A DNA stretch of 64,000 bases from Clostridiales bacterium S5-A14a (GTDB lineage: Bacteria > Bacillota > Clostridia > Peptostreptococcales > Anaerovoracaceae). Both the position numbers and the translations under genes were made by a program. The stretch covers positions 124,001-188,000 of the forward strand of contig JRNA01000003.1 in the NCBI GenBank assembly GCA_000758905.1, read 5' to 3'. Below are positions 1-8,383 of this stretch, piece after piece. The notes beneath the pieces are model-generated. The model ran no database searches. It worked only from the letters and a program-made list of their open reading frames with translations, and had not been told where the DNA came from. Each line of letters starts with the position of its first letter. Position 1 is the first letter of the stretch.

Positions 1-717
1 GCAGCTACTGTAGTAGGTGGCGCATTTGCGTGGATCCCAGCTTGGCTTAGGGTTAGGCTCAATGTCAGCGAGGTAATAACGACAATAATGCTCAATTCCG
101 CAGCTATATTCTTTTGTAAATACCTTGTGAACGGCCCGCTTAAGTCAACAGAGAAAGGCGTAGTCGCAGCAACGGAGAATGTTTATGCGTTTAAGATGGC
201 ACAGCTCATACCAGCTTCAAATCTTACGACTGCCCTCTTCTATTCGGCAGCGATAGCCTTTGGAGTTTGGTATATAATGGGCAAAACTACGATAGGTCTT
301 GAGATGAAGGTGACTGGCGAAAATCCAAGATTCTCGGGTTTTGTTGGACTGAAGAAAGACAAAATGATGATTTGGTCCATGATCGCTTCAGGTGCGATTT
401 GTGGCATCGTAGGTATGATGGAGGTGTACGGAATACATGGTAGATTCACAGAAAACATAAGTAATGAATTCTATTTTGACGGCATGCTTCTTGCCATGAT
501 AATGAACTATAACCCATTTGGAATAATCGCGATGAGCTTCTTCTTTGGAATATTGAAAATTGGTGCGTATGCTATGGAATTGTCAACCGGAATATCTGGT
601 GAAATTTCACAAATAATCTTCGCAATTATAATATTCTTAATGGCCGCGCAGTCAGGTTTCAAGCAGTATTTTACAAATAAATTTACTAAACTGAAGGGAG
701 AGAAAAAGAATGGATAA
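1..717 (+). CDS. ABC transporter permease, nucleoside (BmpA-type) importer, 5'-truncated
   Basis: Inner-membrane permease of a BmpA/YufNOPQ-type ABC importer, a family that takes up nucleosides. The frame is open from base 1, so the N-terminus and upstream genes (solute-binding protein, ATPase) lie outside the window. The stretch around residues 20-30 (NVSEVITTIMLN) is the conserved cytoplasmic loop of this family, and 'GLEMKVTGENPRFSGF' is its second hallmark. At least five hydrophobic segments remain. The last 8 bases overlap the next permease gene (ATGGATAA), which indicates translational coupling. Family assignment is firm; the substrate is inferred. Confidence 0.85.
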   Translation, partial: AATVVGGAFAWIPAWLRVRLNVSEVITTIMLNSAAIFFCKYLVNGPLKSTEKGVVAATENVYAFKMAQLIPASNLTTALFYSAAIAFGVWYIMGKTTIGLEMKVTGENPRFSGFVGLKKDKMMIWSMIASGAICGIVGMMEVYGIHGRFTENISNEFYFDGMLLAMIMNYNPFGIIAMSFFFGILKIGAYAMELSTGISGEISQIIFAIIIFLMAAQSGFKQYFTNKFTKLKGEKKNG

Positions 718-1654
718 GTTTTCGGCAATTTTTACCCTCGGTTTATTTCAAAATACCTTGAGGACAGCCACCCCAGTAATTTTGGCAGCTTTGGGAGGTC
801 TTCTCACTGAGCAGGCAGGAATCATGAACATTGGTATGGAAGGGATGATGTTGATAGGCTGTTTTGCTGCAGTTGCAGTGAGTTTTGCGATGGCAAATGC
901 ACTTATGGGAGTGTTCGCTGCGGTTATGTGCGGCATTGTGATAGGCATTTTCTTCGCGGTATTTGTTGTTAAACTGAAGAGCGATGAATTTATTATTGGA
1001 ATGGCACTAAATACGTTTGCAGCGGGCACTACTGTTTTTCTTCTCAGATCAATCTTCGGTGTCAAGGGAACTTTCGCAGATAAAGAAATCGTAGCGCTTC
1101 CAAGCGTGGATCTGGATTGGCTGCAGAGCATTCCGGTTATCGGCCCGCTCTTGAATGGGCATTCAATATTCGTATATATAACGTGGGTGCTAGTTTTTCT
1201 TGTATGGTTTTTCCTTTACAAAACACCTTACGGCTTTTGGGTAAGAGCGGCTGGTGAGCACCCTGAATCTCTTAGAACTGCAGGTATAAATCCTGATAGA
1301 ATGAAGTTCGTTGCGAGCATACTCTGTGGAGTTTTGTGTGGATTTGCTGGAGCACATCTTTCTTTAGGCTATCTCACAATGTTCGCAGAAGGAATGAGCG
1401 CAAACCGTGGATTTATAGCCTTTGCTTGCGTAATATTTGGCATGGCAAATCCTCCGAAAGTATTTCTTGCAGCTCTTTTGTTCGGCTTCCTAAATGCTCT
1501 CGGATTGAGGCTGCAAAGCGTTGGGATTCCTCCAGATATCACAGCGATGACGCCATATGTTGTTACTGTACTAATGCTTGTATATATCATTACTACAGGT
1601 GAGGCAAAGAGACGAAGAAGAGCTAGACGACTGGTTGAAGAGGAGAAATCTTAA
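710..1654 (+). CDS. ABC transporter permease, nucleoside (BmpA-type) importer
   Basis: Second permease of the same importer (YufQ-like, 314 aa, normal length). About eight to nine membrane segments are visible. The family signature 'GLLTEQAGIMNIGMEGMM' follows the first segment, and 'GFWVRAAGEHPESLRTAGI' forms the cytoplasmic coupling loop that contacts the ATPase. The C-terminus is basic (KRRRRARRL), consistent with a cytoplasmic tail. The start overlaps the upstream permease, so both subunits are probably made in equal amounts. Nucleoside specificity is inferred from the family. Confidence 0.88.
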   Translation: MDKFSAIFTLGLFQNTLRTATPVILAALGGLLTEQAGIMNIGMEGMMLIGCFAAVAVSFAMANALMGVFAAVMCGIVIGIFFAVFVVKLKSDEFIIGMALNTFAAGTTVFLLRSIFGVKGTFADKEIVALPSVDLDWLQSIPVIGPLLNGHSIFVYITWVLVFLVWFFLYKTPYGFWVRAAGEHPESLRTAGINPDRMKFVASILCGVLCGFAGAHLSLGYLTMFAEGMSANRGFIAFACVIFGMANPPKVFLAALLFGFLNALGLRLQSVGIPPDITAMTPYVVTVLMLVYIITTGEAKRRRRARRLVEEEKS

Positions 1655-1684
1655 ACACCTTATTAAAATATTATTTGGTGTTTT
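1653..1684 (+). terminator. Weak terminator after the ABC permease operon
   Basis: Inverted repeat AAACACC ... GGTGTTT with an AT-rich 17-nt loop, overlapping the stop codon of the permease gene and followed by a short T run. The stem is only 7 bp, so termination may be partial. Confidence 0.4.
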
Positions 1685-1703
1685 GAACTAGTTGGTTTAT
1701 AAT
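1675..1703 (+). promoter_or_regulatory. Sigma-A-like promoter for the PPIase lipoprotein
   Basis: TTGGTG, 17-bp spacer, perfect TATAAT at 1698-1703. The -35 is poor and overlaps the preceding hairpin; the -10 is perfect. It lies about 45 bp upstream of the start codon. Confidence 0.45.
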
Positions 1704-1748
1704 ATTACGTATATTGACTTCAATAGTTGGAAATGAATGGGAGAATTT

Positions 1749-2852
1749 ATGAAGAAGAGCAAAATATTTTTGATGATGATAGTGACAGTAATGATGATGA
1801 TCGTTTTTACTGGTTGCAGTAATGGGAATGCGTTTGAAGGAAATGATTTTTCAGATAGCATGAAGTTAGGTGAATACAAGGGCTTAAAATATCAGCCAAT
1901 CAACACGAAGGTCAGTGATGAGGAAGTTCAGAAGTATATCGATTCAGATCTTACAAAGCATGCTACAAAAAGCAAGGTTGAAGATTCGACAGTAGCAGTC
2001 GCTGATGGTGACTCAGTAAACATCAAATTTGTTGGTAGAATTGATGGCAAAGAATTTGATGGCGGAAGTTCTGAGAGTTTTGACATGGTAATTGGACAGA
2101 CACCTATGATCGATGGTTTTTCAGAAGGTATTGTAGGACATAAGGTTGGTGAGACATTTAAGGAAAACTTGCAATTTCCAGAAGATTATCATGCTAAGAA
2201 TTTAGCTGGAAAACCTGTTGAGTTTGAAATAACTGTTAACTACATAGAAAAATCTGATAAACCAGAACTTAACGATGAGTGGGTTGCTAAGAACACCGAG
2301 TACAAAACCGTCGAAGAGTACAAAGCAGGCATCAGAGAAAAACTCGATATCCAGTTGCAGAAAAGTTTGTCTAGCAGTGTAAAGGATGGTCTGCTTGCTC
2401 AGGTTATGCAGTCTACTAAATTTAAAAAGGTTCCTGATAAACTAGTGGACATCGAATACAAGCGCAATATGGATATCCTTGATAAACTTGTTCTCTCAAA
2501 GCAGAAAATCAGCTTCAAAGAGTATGCTAAAACGTTGCCTGGAATGGATAAGAACGTCAAGAATCCTGAAAAGGAACTGAAGAAGAAACTGAAAGAACAG
2601 TCGGAAGAAATAACGAAAAGAAAGATGGTAATCTATGCGATTGCCAAGAAGGAAAAGATTGAGGTTACCGACGAAGAGGCGGAAAAAGTCTTTAAAAATA
2701 CGTTAAAGAATATTAACATGGATGATAAAAAGTTTGAAAAAGAATACAAAATGAAGAAGAGTGAGGCAATTGAATTATTTGATTATAAATATGCAGCACT
2801 TTATGACAAGGTACTCGACAAACTAATGAAACTCGGCAAGCCTCAGAAATAA
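1749..2852 (+). CDS. Trigger-factor-like FKBP peptidyl-prolyl isomerase lipoprotein
   Basis: Predicted lipid-anchored foldase on the outer face of the membrane. Residues 1-23 form a lipoprotein signal peptide ending in the lipobox VFTG|C. An FKBP-type isomerase domain follows at roughly residues 85-180 (GDSVNIKFVGRIDG, then FDMVIGQTPMIDGF). A helical trigger-factor C-terminal-like region fills 185-367. The N-terminal ribosome-binding domain of cytoplasmic trigger factor is absent, replaced by the signal peptide. I chose the ATG at 1749 because GGGAG lies 5 nt upstream; an in-frame ATG at 1737 has no such site. It is probably monocistronic, with a strong terminator after it. The role in folding exported proteins is inferred. 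Confidence 0.82.
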   Translation: MKKSKIFLMMIVTVMMMIVFTGCSNGNAFEGNDFSDSMKLGEYKGLKYQPINTKVSDEEVQKYIDSDLTKHATKSKVEDSTVAVADGDSVNIKFVGRIDGKEFDGGSSESFDMVIGQTPMIDGFSEGIVGHKVGETFKENLQFPEDYHAKNLAGKPVEFEITVNYIEKSDKPELNDEWVAKNTEYKTVEEYKAGIREKLDIQLQKSLSSSVKDGLLAQVMQSTKFKKVPDKLVDIEYKRNMDILDKLVLSKQKISFKEYAKTLPGMDKNVKNPEKELKKKLKEQSEEITKRKMVIYAIAKKEKIEVTDEEAEKVFKNTLKNINMDDKKFEKEYKMKKSEAIELFDYKYAALYDKVLDKLMKLGKPQK

Positions 2853-2915
2853 ATGCGGAAACCTTCAAGAGCATTCGAAAATAATAAGAATATATAAATC
2901 GTAAATATAACATTT

Positions 2916-2959
2916 AAAACGCTGTAACGATTGTAATGACAACCGTTACAGCGTTTTTT
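2916..2959 (+). terminator. Rho-independent terminator after the PPIase lipoprotein
   Basis: Perfect inverted repeat with arms at 2917-2929 and 2944-2956 (core ACGCTGTAACG / CGTTACAGCGT), a 14-nt loop and a TTTTTT tail. Confidence 0.85.
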
Positions 2960-3037
2960 GCGCTCGGATGAACCGCTAACGGTTCTGTGAAAAACGCAGA
3001 AAAGAAGTAATGTTTAAAAAAAAATACAAAAAGCCAT

Positions 3038-3066
3038 ATACATAATATTACTTATTATGTATAATC
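3038..3066 (+). promoter_or_regulatory. Promoter with overlapping operator-like palindrome, alanine symporter
   Basis: TATACA (3038-3043), 17-bp spacer, TATAAT (3061-3066). A perfect inverted repeat with 10-bp arms, ATACATAATA / TATTATGTAT, separated by 5 bp, covers 3039-3063, that is, the whole core promoter. This is the expected layout of a repressor site, but no regulator can be named. Confidence 0.55.
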
Positions 3067-3123
3067 ATATCAGATAAAAGTTTTACTATTCCTATGTTTA
3101 CTCATTTAAAGAGAGGTGATCGG

Positions 3124-4542
3124 ATGAGTTTTATGAAAATTTTAGGTCAGATTGATGCTTTTGTTTGGGGCGTTCCAATGATTGTTATGATCATGGGGAC
3201 AGGTATTTTGTTGAGTATTAGAACAAAATTCATACAGGTCAGATGTTTGCCCAGAGCTCTTGTCTACATGTTTACAAATGAGGAGGGAGCAGAAGGAGAG
3301 GTAAGCAGTTTCGGGGCTTTGTGCACAGCCCTTGCGGCAACTATAGGCACAGGAAATATCGTCGGTGTAGCTACCGCGGTTACAGCAGGTGGACCAGGAG
3401 CACTGTTTTGGATGATTGTAGCAGCATTTTTCGGAATGGCAACAAAATATACGGAGGGCCTATTAGCTGTTAAGTACAGAAATGTCGATGAAAACGGACA
3501 CTCACTTGGAGGCCCATTTCTCTACATCGAAAAAGGTATGGGATCACAGTGGAAGTGGCTTGGTAAGGCATTTGCAATTTTTGCGAGTTTAGCTGGTATT
3601 TTGGGAACTGGAACAACTACACAGGTCAATGGAATTGCGAACGCAGTCAAAGGATTTGCGGATCCTGACAATATGCATATGATAAGCATCTTCGGTCATG
3701 AATATTCCTGGGCAATGGTAGGAACCGCTATTGTGGTCGGTGGTTTGACAGGGCTTGTAATCATCGGTGGACTTGAAAGAATCGCTAAGGTAACGACAGT
3801 TGTAGTCCCATTCATGGCGGTGGCATATTTTTGCATATGCATTGCAATTATTATTAATAATGCTGATAAGATCGGCGGAGCGTTTTCAACAATTATTACA
3901 AGTGCATTTGGAGGGAGAGCAGCAGCAGGAGGCGCACTCGGTTTCACAATGATGACAGCTATGAGGATGGGAGTTTCAAGGGGTATTTTTTCAAATGAAG
4001 CTGGACTCGGAAGTGCTCCTATTGCGGCAGCTGCGGCAAAAACCAATACTGCAGGTAGGCAGGGACTTATTTCAATGACAGGAACCTTCATCGATACAAT
4101 CATAATATGTACTCTCACTGGATTGACCCTTGTGGTGACAGGAGCTATCAATACTGAGCACGAAGGTGCGAATATAACAGGATATGCTTTTGGAAACGGA
4201 CTTCCATGGAACGAGAGCATTGGCTCTGGTGTGCTGATGCTATGCCTTGCATTCTTCGCGTTTACAACCATTCTTGGATGGGACTACTACGGAGAACGTT
4301 GTATAGAATATATAGTAGGAGAAAACAGCACGACAGTAAAAGTTTACAGGTGGTTATTCCTAGCCAGTGTATGTCTGGGATCCTTCCTGCCTCTTCAGAG
4401 CGTTTGGACGGTTGCAGATATTTTTAACGGCCTAATGGCACTGCCTAACCTGGTAGGATTAATATGCCTAAGCGGAATAGTCGCAAAAGAAACCAGGGAA
4501 TATGTTGAGATGGATAATCAATTAAGGCTCAAGGCAAAATAG
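3124..4542 (+). CDS. Sodium:alanine (amino acid) symporter, AgcS family
   Basis: Membrane carrier taking up alanine or glycine with Na+. The 472-aa length is normal for the family. Characteristic AgcS/AlsT segments are visible: 'SSFGALCTALAATIGTGNI' in the N-terminal half, 'GGPGALFWM' just after, and 'MGVSRGIFSNEAGLGSAP' around residues 280-300. About ten to eleven hydrophobic helices can be counted. I chose ATG 3124 because AGAGGTGAT directly precedes it; an in-frame ATG at 3094 lacks a site. The gene stands alone between two terminators, with an operator-like palindrome over its promoter. Confidence 0.92.
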   Translation: MSFMKILGQIDAFVWGVPMIVMIMGTGILLSIRTKFIQVRCLPRALVYMFTNEEGAEGEVSSFGALCTALAATIGTGNIVGVATAVTAGGPGALFWMIVAAFFGMATKYTEGLLAVKYRNVDENGHSLGGPFLYIEKGMGSQWKWLGKAFAIFASLAGILGTGTTTQVNGIANAVKGFADPDNMHMISIFGHEYSWAMVGTAIVVGGLTGLVIIGGLERIAKVTTVVVPFMAVAYFCICIAIIINNADKIGGAFSTIITSAFGGRAAAGGALGFTMMTAMRMGVSRGIFSNEAGLGSAPIAAAAAKTNTAGRQGLISMTGTFIDTIIICTLTGLTLVVTGAINTEHEGANITGYAFGNGLPWNESIGSGVLMLCLAFFAFTTILGWDYYGERCIEYIVGENSTTVKVYRWLFLASVCLGSFLPLQSVWTVADIFNGLMALPNLVGLICLSGIVAKETREYVEMDNQLRLKAK

Positions 4543-4607
4543 ATGCATGAAAGAGTTTAAAACAGATGGCATAGATAGTAAAATATTTTTCTTCATCTAA
4601 AATTCGG

Positions 4608-4636
4608 AAAAAGCCCCTGAAATTAAGGGGTTTTTT
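4608..4636. terminator. Bidirectional terminator between the alanine symporter and tpx
   Basis: AAAAAGCCCCT / AGGGGTTTTTT hairpin with a 7-nt loop. The A run on one side and the T run on the other let it serve both convergent genes. Confidence 0.85.
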
Positions 4637-4728
4637 CCTGTGAGTTATATTAGTTTTAATAAAGAGAATATCAATCAAGCTAGAAGTACTTGAAATTTGA
4701 TCGATAATATTGTGTAGTCCTTAGAAGA

Positions 4729-5232
4729 CTATACAAGTTCCTTAACTGCAGCTAAAGCAGCGTCAAAGTTAACCTCGTGAGTTACCTCAGGTATGTATTC
4801 AACGTGTTTGATAACACCTGTTTTGTCGACTACAACGATACCTCTTGCTAGAAGCATTAGGCCTTCCATCATGAATCCGTATTTTTCGCCGAATTCTCTC
4901 TTCTGATAGTCAGATGCGACGATAACTCTGTCAATTCCCTCAGCAGCACAGAATCTGCCCTGAGCGAAAGGAAGGTCCTCGGATATTGTTACAACCACTA
5001 CATCATTGGATAACTCCGTAACTTTTTTGTTGAAAAACTTAGTCTGAAGTGAGCAAACCTCGGTATCGATTGATGGCACAACAGAATAGATAACTACTTT
5101 TCCCTTAAGTTCATCGCTCTTAAATGCAGAAAGATCGTTCTTTACAAGCTCAAATGAAGGAGCCTTATCGCCGATTTTTACCTGAGTTCCAAGTAGATTT
5201 ACAGGGTTTCCACCAAATTTTACATTAGCCAT
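4729..5232 (-). CDS. tpx: Thiol peroxidase (atypical 2-Cys peroxiredoxin)
   Basis: Cytoplasmic peroxiredoxin that reduces hydrogen and organic peroxides using thioredoxin. The 167-aa protein carries the Tpx active-site motif PSIDTEVC with peroxidatic Cys60, and the resolving Cys95 in 'GRFCAAEGI', which is the Tpx-specific position. Start choice: AGGAGG touches the first in-frame ATG (5241) with no spacer, while the ATG at 5232 has a 9-nt spacing and gives the conserved start MANVKFGG. It is divergent from nrdR and shares a 136-bp upstream region with it. Oxidative-stress defence fits an anaerobe. Confidence 0.95.
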   Translation of the reverse strand: MANVKFGGNPVNLLGTQVKIGDKAPSFELVKNDLSAFKSDELKGKVVIYSVVPSIDTEVCSLQTKFFNKKVTELSNDVVVVTISEDLPFAQGRFCAAEGIDRVIVASDYQKREFGEKYGFMMEGLMLLARGIVVVDKTGVIKHVEYIPEVTHEVNFDAALAAVKELV

Positions 5233-5368
5233 ATTTATCATCCTCCTAAAATATATTTACTACAAATTATTTTTCAATTTTGTTTGACAAATGACTTTTA
5301 CCACAAAATGATAGAATTAACCTCAAAACTATAGTAAAATAAACATAGAAAACGAAAGGAGCACTTAA

Positions 5369-5830
5369 ATGCGTTGCCCATATTGTGAAAATATTGATAC
5401 GAAGGTTGTAGATTCAAGGCCGACTGATGAGGGAAAGGCTATTCGAAGAAGAAGGCTTTGTGAGGAATGCGGAAAGAGATTCACTACTTATGAGAAACTT
5501 GAAGAAAATATCATAATGGTGATTAAGAAAAACGGACAGCGTGAGTCGTTTGACCGCAACAAAATATTAAACGGTATCGTTAAAGCATGTGAAAAACGTC
5601 CTGTGCCAATGGCTACAATCGAAGGGATAGTGGATAACATAGAGCGCGGCCTGAATAATATGATGGAGAAGGAAGTTGAGAGCACCTTCATAGGGGAGCT
5701 CATTATGGATGAACTCAAGAAGGTCGATGACGTTGCCTACGTTAGATTTGCGTCAGTCTACAGAGAATTTAAGGATGCAGACACCTTTATCAAAGAACTC
5801 GAAAAACTTCTCAAACGAGATGCGAAATAA
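5369..5830 (+). CDS. nrdR: Transcriptional repressor NrdR
   Basis: Zn- and ATP/dATP-binding repressor of ribonucleotide reductase genes. The 153-aa length is standard. The N-terminal zinc ribbon uses Cys3, Cys6, Cys31 and Cys34, with the basic RRRR patch (residues 26-29) that binds the NrdR box. The ATP-cone domain spans about 48-138. A good site (AAAGGAGC) precedes the ATG. It leads nrdR-cmk, with only 33 bp to the chosen cmk start, so the two may be cotranscribed. No NrdR-box pair was recognised near it. Confidence 0.96.
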   Translation: MRCPYCENIDTKVVDSRPTDEGKAIRRRRLCEECGKRFTTYEKLEENIIMVIKKNGQRESFDRNKILNGIVKACEKRPVPMATIEGIVDNIERGLNNMMEKEVESTFIGELIMDELKKVDDVAYVRFASVYREFKDADTFIKELEKLLKRDAK

Positions 5831-5863
5831 TGATATGCTAAATAACGAAAGATGGAAAATAGT

Positions 5864-6550
5864 ATGAGTAAAAATTTGCGAATTGCCATTGACGGGCCTG
5901 GTGGTGCGGGAAAGAGCACTGTTGCAAAAGAAGTCGCTAGAAAGTTGGGTATTGACTACATTGATACCGGAGCGATGTATCGAGCGATTGCATATAAATT
6001 CATTTCATGTGGACTTAAGCCTGGAATAGAGGATGACGGTTTTACTGAATCACTCAACAAAATACTTGTCTCAACGGATGTGGACTATAGCAGGGGCATA
6101 ACAAGGCTTGACGGCATTGATGTTAGCGATAAAATCCGCACGGCTGAAATCTCAAGTGCTGCTTCTTCTTTTTCTGCCATTCCAAGCGTGAGGAAGAAGT
6201 TAGTTAGTCTACAGCAAAAGATGGCTCAGGAAAAATCTCTGGTGATGGATGGCAGGGACATCGGGAGCAATGTAATTAAGGATGCGGAACTTAAGATTTT
6301 TCTGACGGCAAGTCCAGAGGAAAGGGCTAGGAGGCGATACGAAGAGCTTTGTCAAAAAGGTGAAAAAGTTGAGTACGAGGTTGTTTTGTGCGAAATGAAG
6401 ACAAGGGATCAAAACGATATGTCAAGGGAGCTTAATCCTCTTGTAAAGGCCGATGATGCCTGGGAAATCGACAGCAGCGAACTTACGGCGTCTGAGGTTG
6501 TGAAATTAATTTGCGATAGAGCGAATCAACTGTTTTGTGTTGAAAAATAG
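5864..6550 (+). CDS. cmk: Cytidylate kinase
   Basis: Phosphorylates CMP and dCMP with ATP in pyrimidine nucleotide supply. The P-loop is at residues 11-19 (GPGGAGKST), followed by 'YIDTGAMYRAI' (the CMP-binding region). 'MDGRDIG' and the LID segment 'RARRRYEEL' come later. The length of 228 aa is typical. Two in-frame ATGs exist; 5852 has a purine run touching it, while 5864 has a weak GGA about 9 nt upstream and begins next to the conserved core, so I prefer 5864 with modest certainty. The radC promoter overlaps its last codons. Confidence 0.94.
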   Translation: MSKNLRIAIDGPGGAGKSTVAKEVARKLGIDYIDTGAMYRAIAYKFISCGLKPGIEDDGFTESLNKILVSTDVDYSRGITRLDGIDVSDKIRTAEISSAASSFSAIPSVRKKLVSLQQKMAQEKSLVMDGRDIGSNVIKDAELKIFLTASPEERARRRYEELCQKGEKVEYEVVLCEMKTRDQNDMSRELNPLVKADDAWEIDSSELTASEVVKLICDRANQLFCVEK

Positions 6551-6568
6551 TGTTCAAAATGTTATAAT
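6540..6568 (+). promoter_or_regulatory. Strong sigma-A-type promoter for radC, overlapping the cmk stop
   Basis: TTGAAA (6540-6545), exact 17-bp spacer, perfect TATAAT (6563-6568). The predicted transcript starts near 6575. That lies after the TTG at 6572, which supports ATG 6602 as the radC start. Confidence 0.75.
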
Positions 6569-6601
6569 AATTTGCTACGAGTGTGCAGGCAGAATTTGAT
6601 T

Positions 6602-7279
6602 ATGAAGATTGAAAATCTACCTGTAAATGAGCGTCCCATGGAAAAGGCTATGGAAATAGGCGTGGAGAATCTTTCAAATGTGGAGTTGCTTGCGATTATT
6701 ATAAACAGCGGCACTGCTAAAAAGTCTGCGATCGATATCGCTGGTGAGGTTCTCTCTATTTCGACTCATGGGATGTCTGCCCTTGGTGAACTTGGTCTTG
6801 AGGAACTGCTGGAAATCAAAGGCATTGGAGAGAGCAAGGCTACGAGGGTGCTTGCAGCCGTGCAACTTGGAAAGAGAATGGCTACGGCGTTTCCTGATGA
6901 AAGGTTCTGCATCAGAAGTAATGAAGATGTTGCGAAGCTTCTAATGGAGAGGCTCAGGTATGAGAAGAAAGAACATTTCCTGTCGATTTTGCTCAATTCG
7001 AAGGGTGAAGTGATTGAGATAGATACCGTTTCTATCGGGGAACTTTCTGCTACGGTTGTTCATCCGAGAGAGGTTTTTAGCAGAGCCACCAAGAAGTCAG
7101 CTGCGTCGATTATTTTGGCGCATAACCACCCGAGCGGGGACCCTACGCCTAGCGCGCAAGATGTTGAAACAACCAAGAGGCTTGTTGAATGCGGAAGGCT
7201 TATGGGGATTAAAGTTCTTGACCATGTTATAATTGGGAATGGTGATTTTGCAAGTCTCAAGGCACTTGAAATGATTTAG
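6602..7279 (+). CDS. radC: RadC family JAMM-domain protein (DNA repair-associated)
   Basis: Cytoplasmic protein with an N-terminal helix-hairpin-helix-like UPF0758 domain and a C-terminal JAMM/MPN metalloprotease-like domain. The metal motif is complete: His174, His176 and Asp187 in HNHPSGDPTPSAQD, preceded by the upstream Glu region. Family members are linked to recombinational repair, but the enzyme activity is unproven. The length of 225 aa is normal. The start at ATG 6602 is supported by the promoter just upstream; its ribosome site is weak. In many Firmicutes radC directly precedes mreB, as here. Confidence 0.93.
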   Translation: MKIENLPVNERPMEKAMEIGVENLSNVELLAIIINSGTAKKSAIDIAGEVLSISTHGMSALGELGLEELLEIKGIGESKATRVLAAVQLGKRMATAFPDERFCIRSNEDVAKLLMERLRYEKKEHFLSILLNSKGEVIEIDTVSIGELSATVVHPREVFSRATKKSAASIILAHNHPSGDPTPSAQDVETTKRLVECGRLMGIKVLDHVIIGNGDFASLKALEMI

Positions 7280-7327
7280 AAGTAACAGGAATTTAAATAG
7301 ACTTTACTGGTATTGGAGGAATATAGA

Positions 7328-8371
7328 ATGTTTAATTTTTTAGCGGCCAAAGATATGGGGATTGACCTCGGTACAGCTAATACACTGATTTATATTAAGG
7401 ATAGCGGAATTGTTTTGGAAGAGCCCTCTGTTATAGCTCTTGATAGCAAAAGAGGCGTTACCCTTGCGGTTGGCGATGAAGCTAAGAAAATGGTAGGTAA
7501 AGCTCCGAGCAATATCAGTGTTGTAAGACCTCTGAGAGATGGGGTAATTTCGGATTTTGATAGGACCGCAGATATGCTGAGGGAATTCATTACAAAGGCT
7601 GTTTCTGCGAATAATGTGAAGAATTTTAGAGTTGTTGTTGGAGTTCCTAGTGGTGTTACAGAGGTTGAAAAACGTGCTGTTGAGGAAGTTGTTAGGCAGA
7701 TGGGAGCTATTGAGGTATACATCCTTGAGGAGCCGATGGCTGCAGCGATTGGAGCAGGTCTTGACGTTGATTCTTCTTCTGCATCAATGATTGCTGATAT
7801 AGGTGGAGGAACGACGGACGTTGCTATCATTGCACTTGGCGGCATCGTGGCTAGTACATCCATAAGATACGCTGGAGACAAGTTCAACGAGGCTGTTATA
7901 CAGTATATCAGAAAGAGATACTCACTGTTGATAGGCGACAGAACTGCTGAAATGCTGAAAATAAACGTTGGAACGGCATCAATTGATCTTGATGAAAACG
8001 GTGATGAGATTATTGAAACTGTTAAGGCAAGTGGAAGAGATCTGCTGACAGGTCTCCCTAAGACTTTAGAGGTTTCAAATAGAGATATGATGATTGCGCT
8101 TCAAGAGTCCGTTGATATTATTATCGATGGAATCAAGGCGACAATCGAGAAGGCACCTCCAGAAATTGCGGCCGATATAGCCGAAAAGGGTATGGTTTTA
8201 TCTGGTGGAGGTGGACTCATCAAGAATCTTGATAAGTTGATTGAATCAAGAACGGGTATGAAGGTAGACATTGCTGAGAATGCTTTCGAAGCTGTTGCCA
8301 CTGGGACCGGGATGAGTTTAAACGACGTTGAGAAACTTAAAGTTTATGCAACTACTGTAAATAGAAGATAG
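7328..8371 (+). CDS. mreB: Rod shape-determining protein MreB
   Basis: Actin-like ATPase forming membrane-associated filaments that direct lateral cell-wall synthesis. The 347-aa protein has the phosphate-1 motif 'GIDLGTANTLIY' near the N-terminus, 'ADIGGGTTDVAII' (phosphate 2) in the middle, and 'LSGGGGLIKNLD' (adenosine motif) near 300. GGAGGA lies 7 nt before ATG 7328; the in-frame TTG at 7313 overlaps that site and is unlikely. It heads mreB-mreC-mreD-pbp2, the elongasome operon. Confidence 0.97.
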   Translation: MFNFLAAKDMGIDLGTANTLIYIKDSGIVLEEPSVIALDSKRGVTLAVGDEAKKMVGKAPSNISVVRPLRDGVISDFDRTADMLREFITKAVSANNVKNFRVVVGVPSGVTEVEKRAVEEVVRQMGAIEVYILEEPMAAAIGAGLDVDSSSASMIADIGGGTTDVAIIALGGIVASTSIRYAGDKFNEAVIQYIRKRYSLLIGDRTAEMLKINVGTASIDLDENGDEIIETVKASGRDLLTGLPKTLEVSNRDMMIALQESVDIIIDGIKATIEKAPPEIAADIAEKGMVLSGGGGLIKNLDKLIESRTGMKVDIAENAFEAVATGTGMSLNDVEKLKVYATTVNRR

Positions 8372-8383
8372 AAGATTTGAGAT

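Noticed and set aside
2960-3123. Glycine riboswitch before the alanine symporter
   Set aside because: The region has a short GAACCG/CGGTTC hairpin and an operator-like palindrome but none of the conserved glycine aptamer pieces.
3696-4271. Long minus-strand open frame inside the alanine symporter
   Set aside because: It mirrors the codon bias of the plus-strand gene, has a low-complexity Ala/Val/Ile/Pro composition and no ribosome site.
5242-5368. NrdR boxes or a clear promoter between tpx and nrdR
   Set aside because: A TTGACA is present, but no -10 lies at a proper distance, and no paired NrdR-box repeats were found.
7390-7887. Minus-strand open frame inside mreB
   Set aside because: Ser/Thr/Ala-rich antisense shadow without a ribosome site or recognisable motif.
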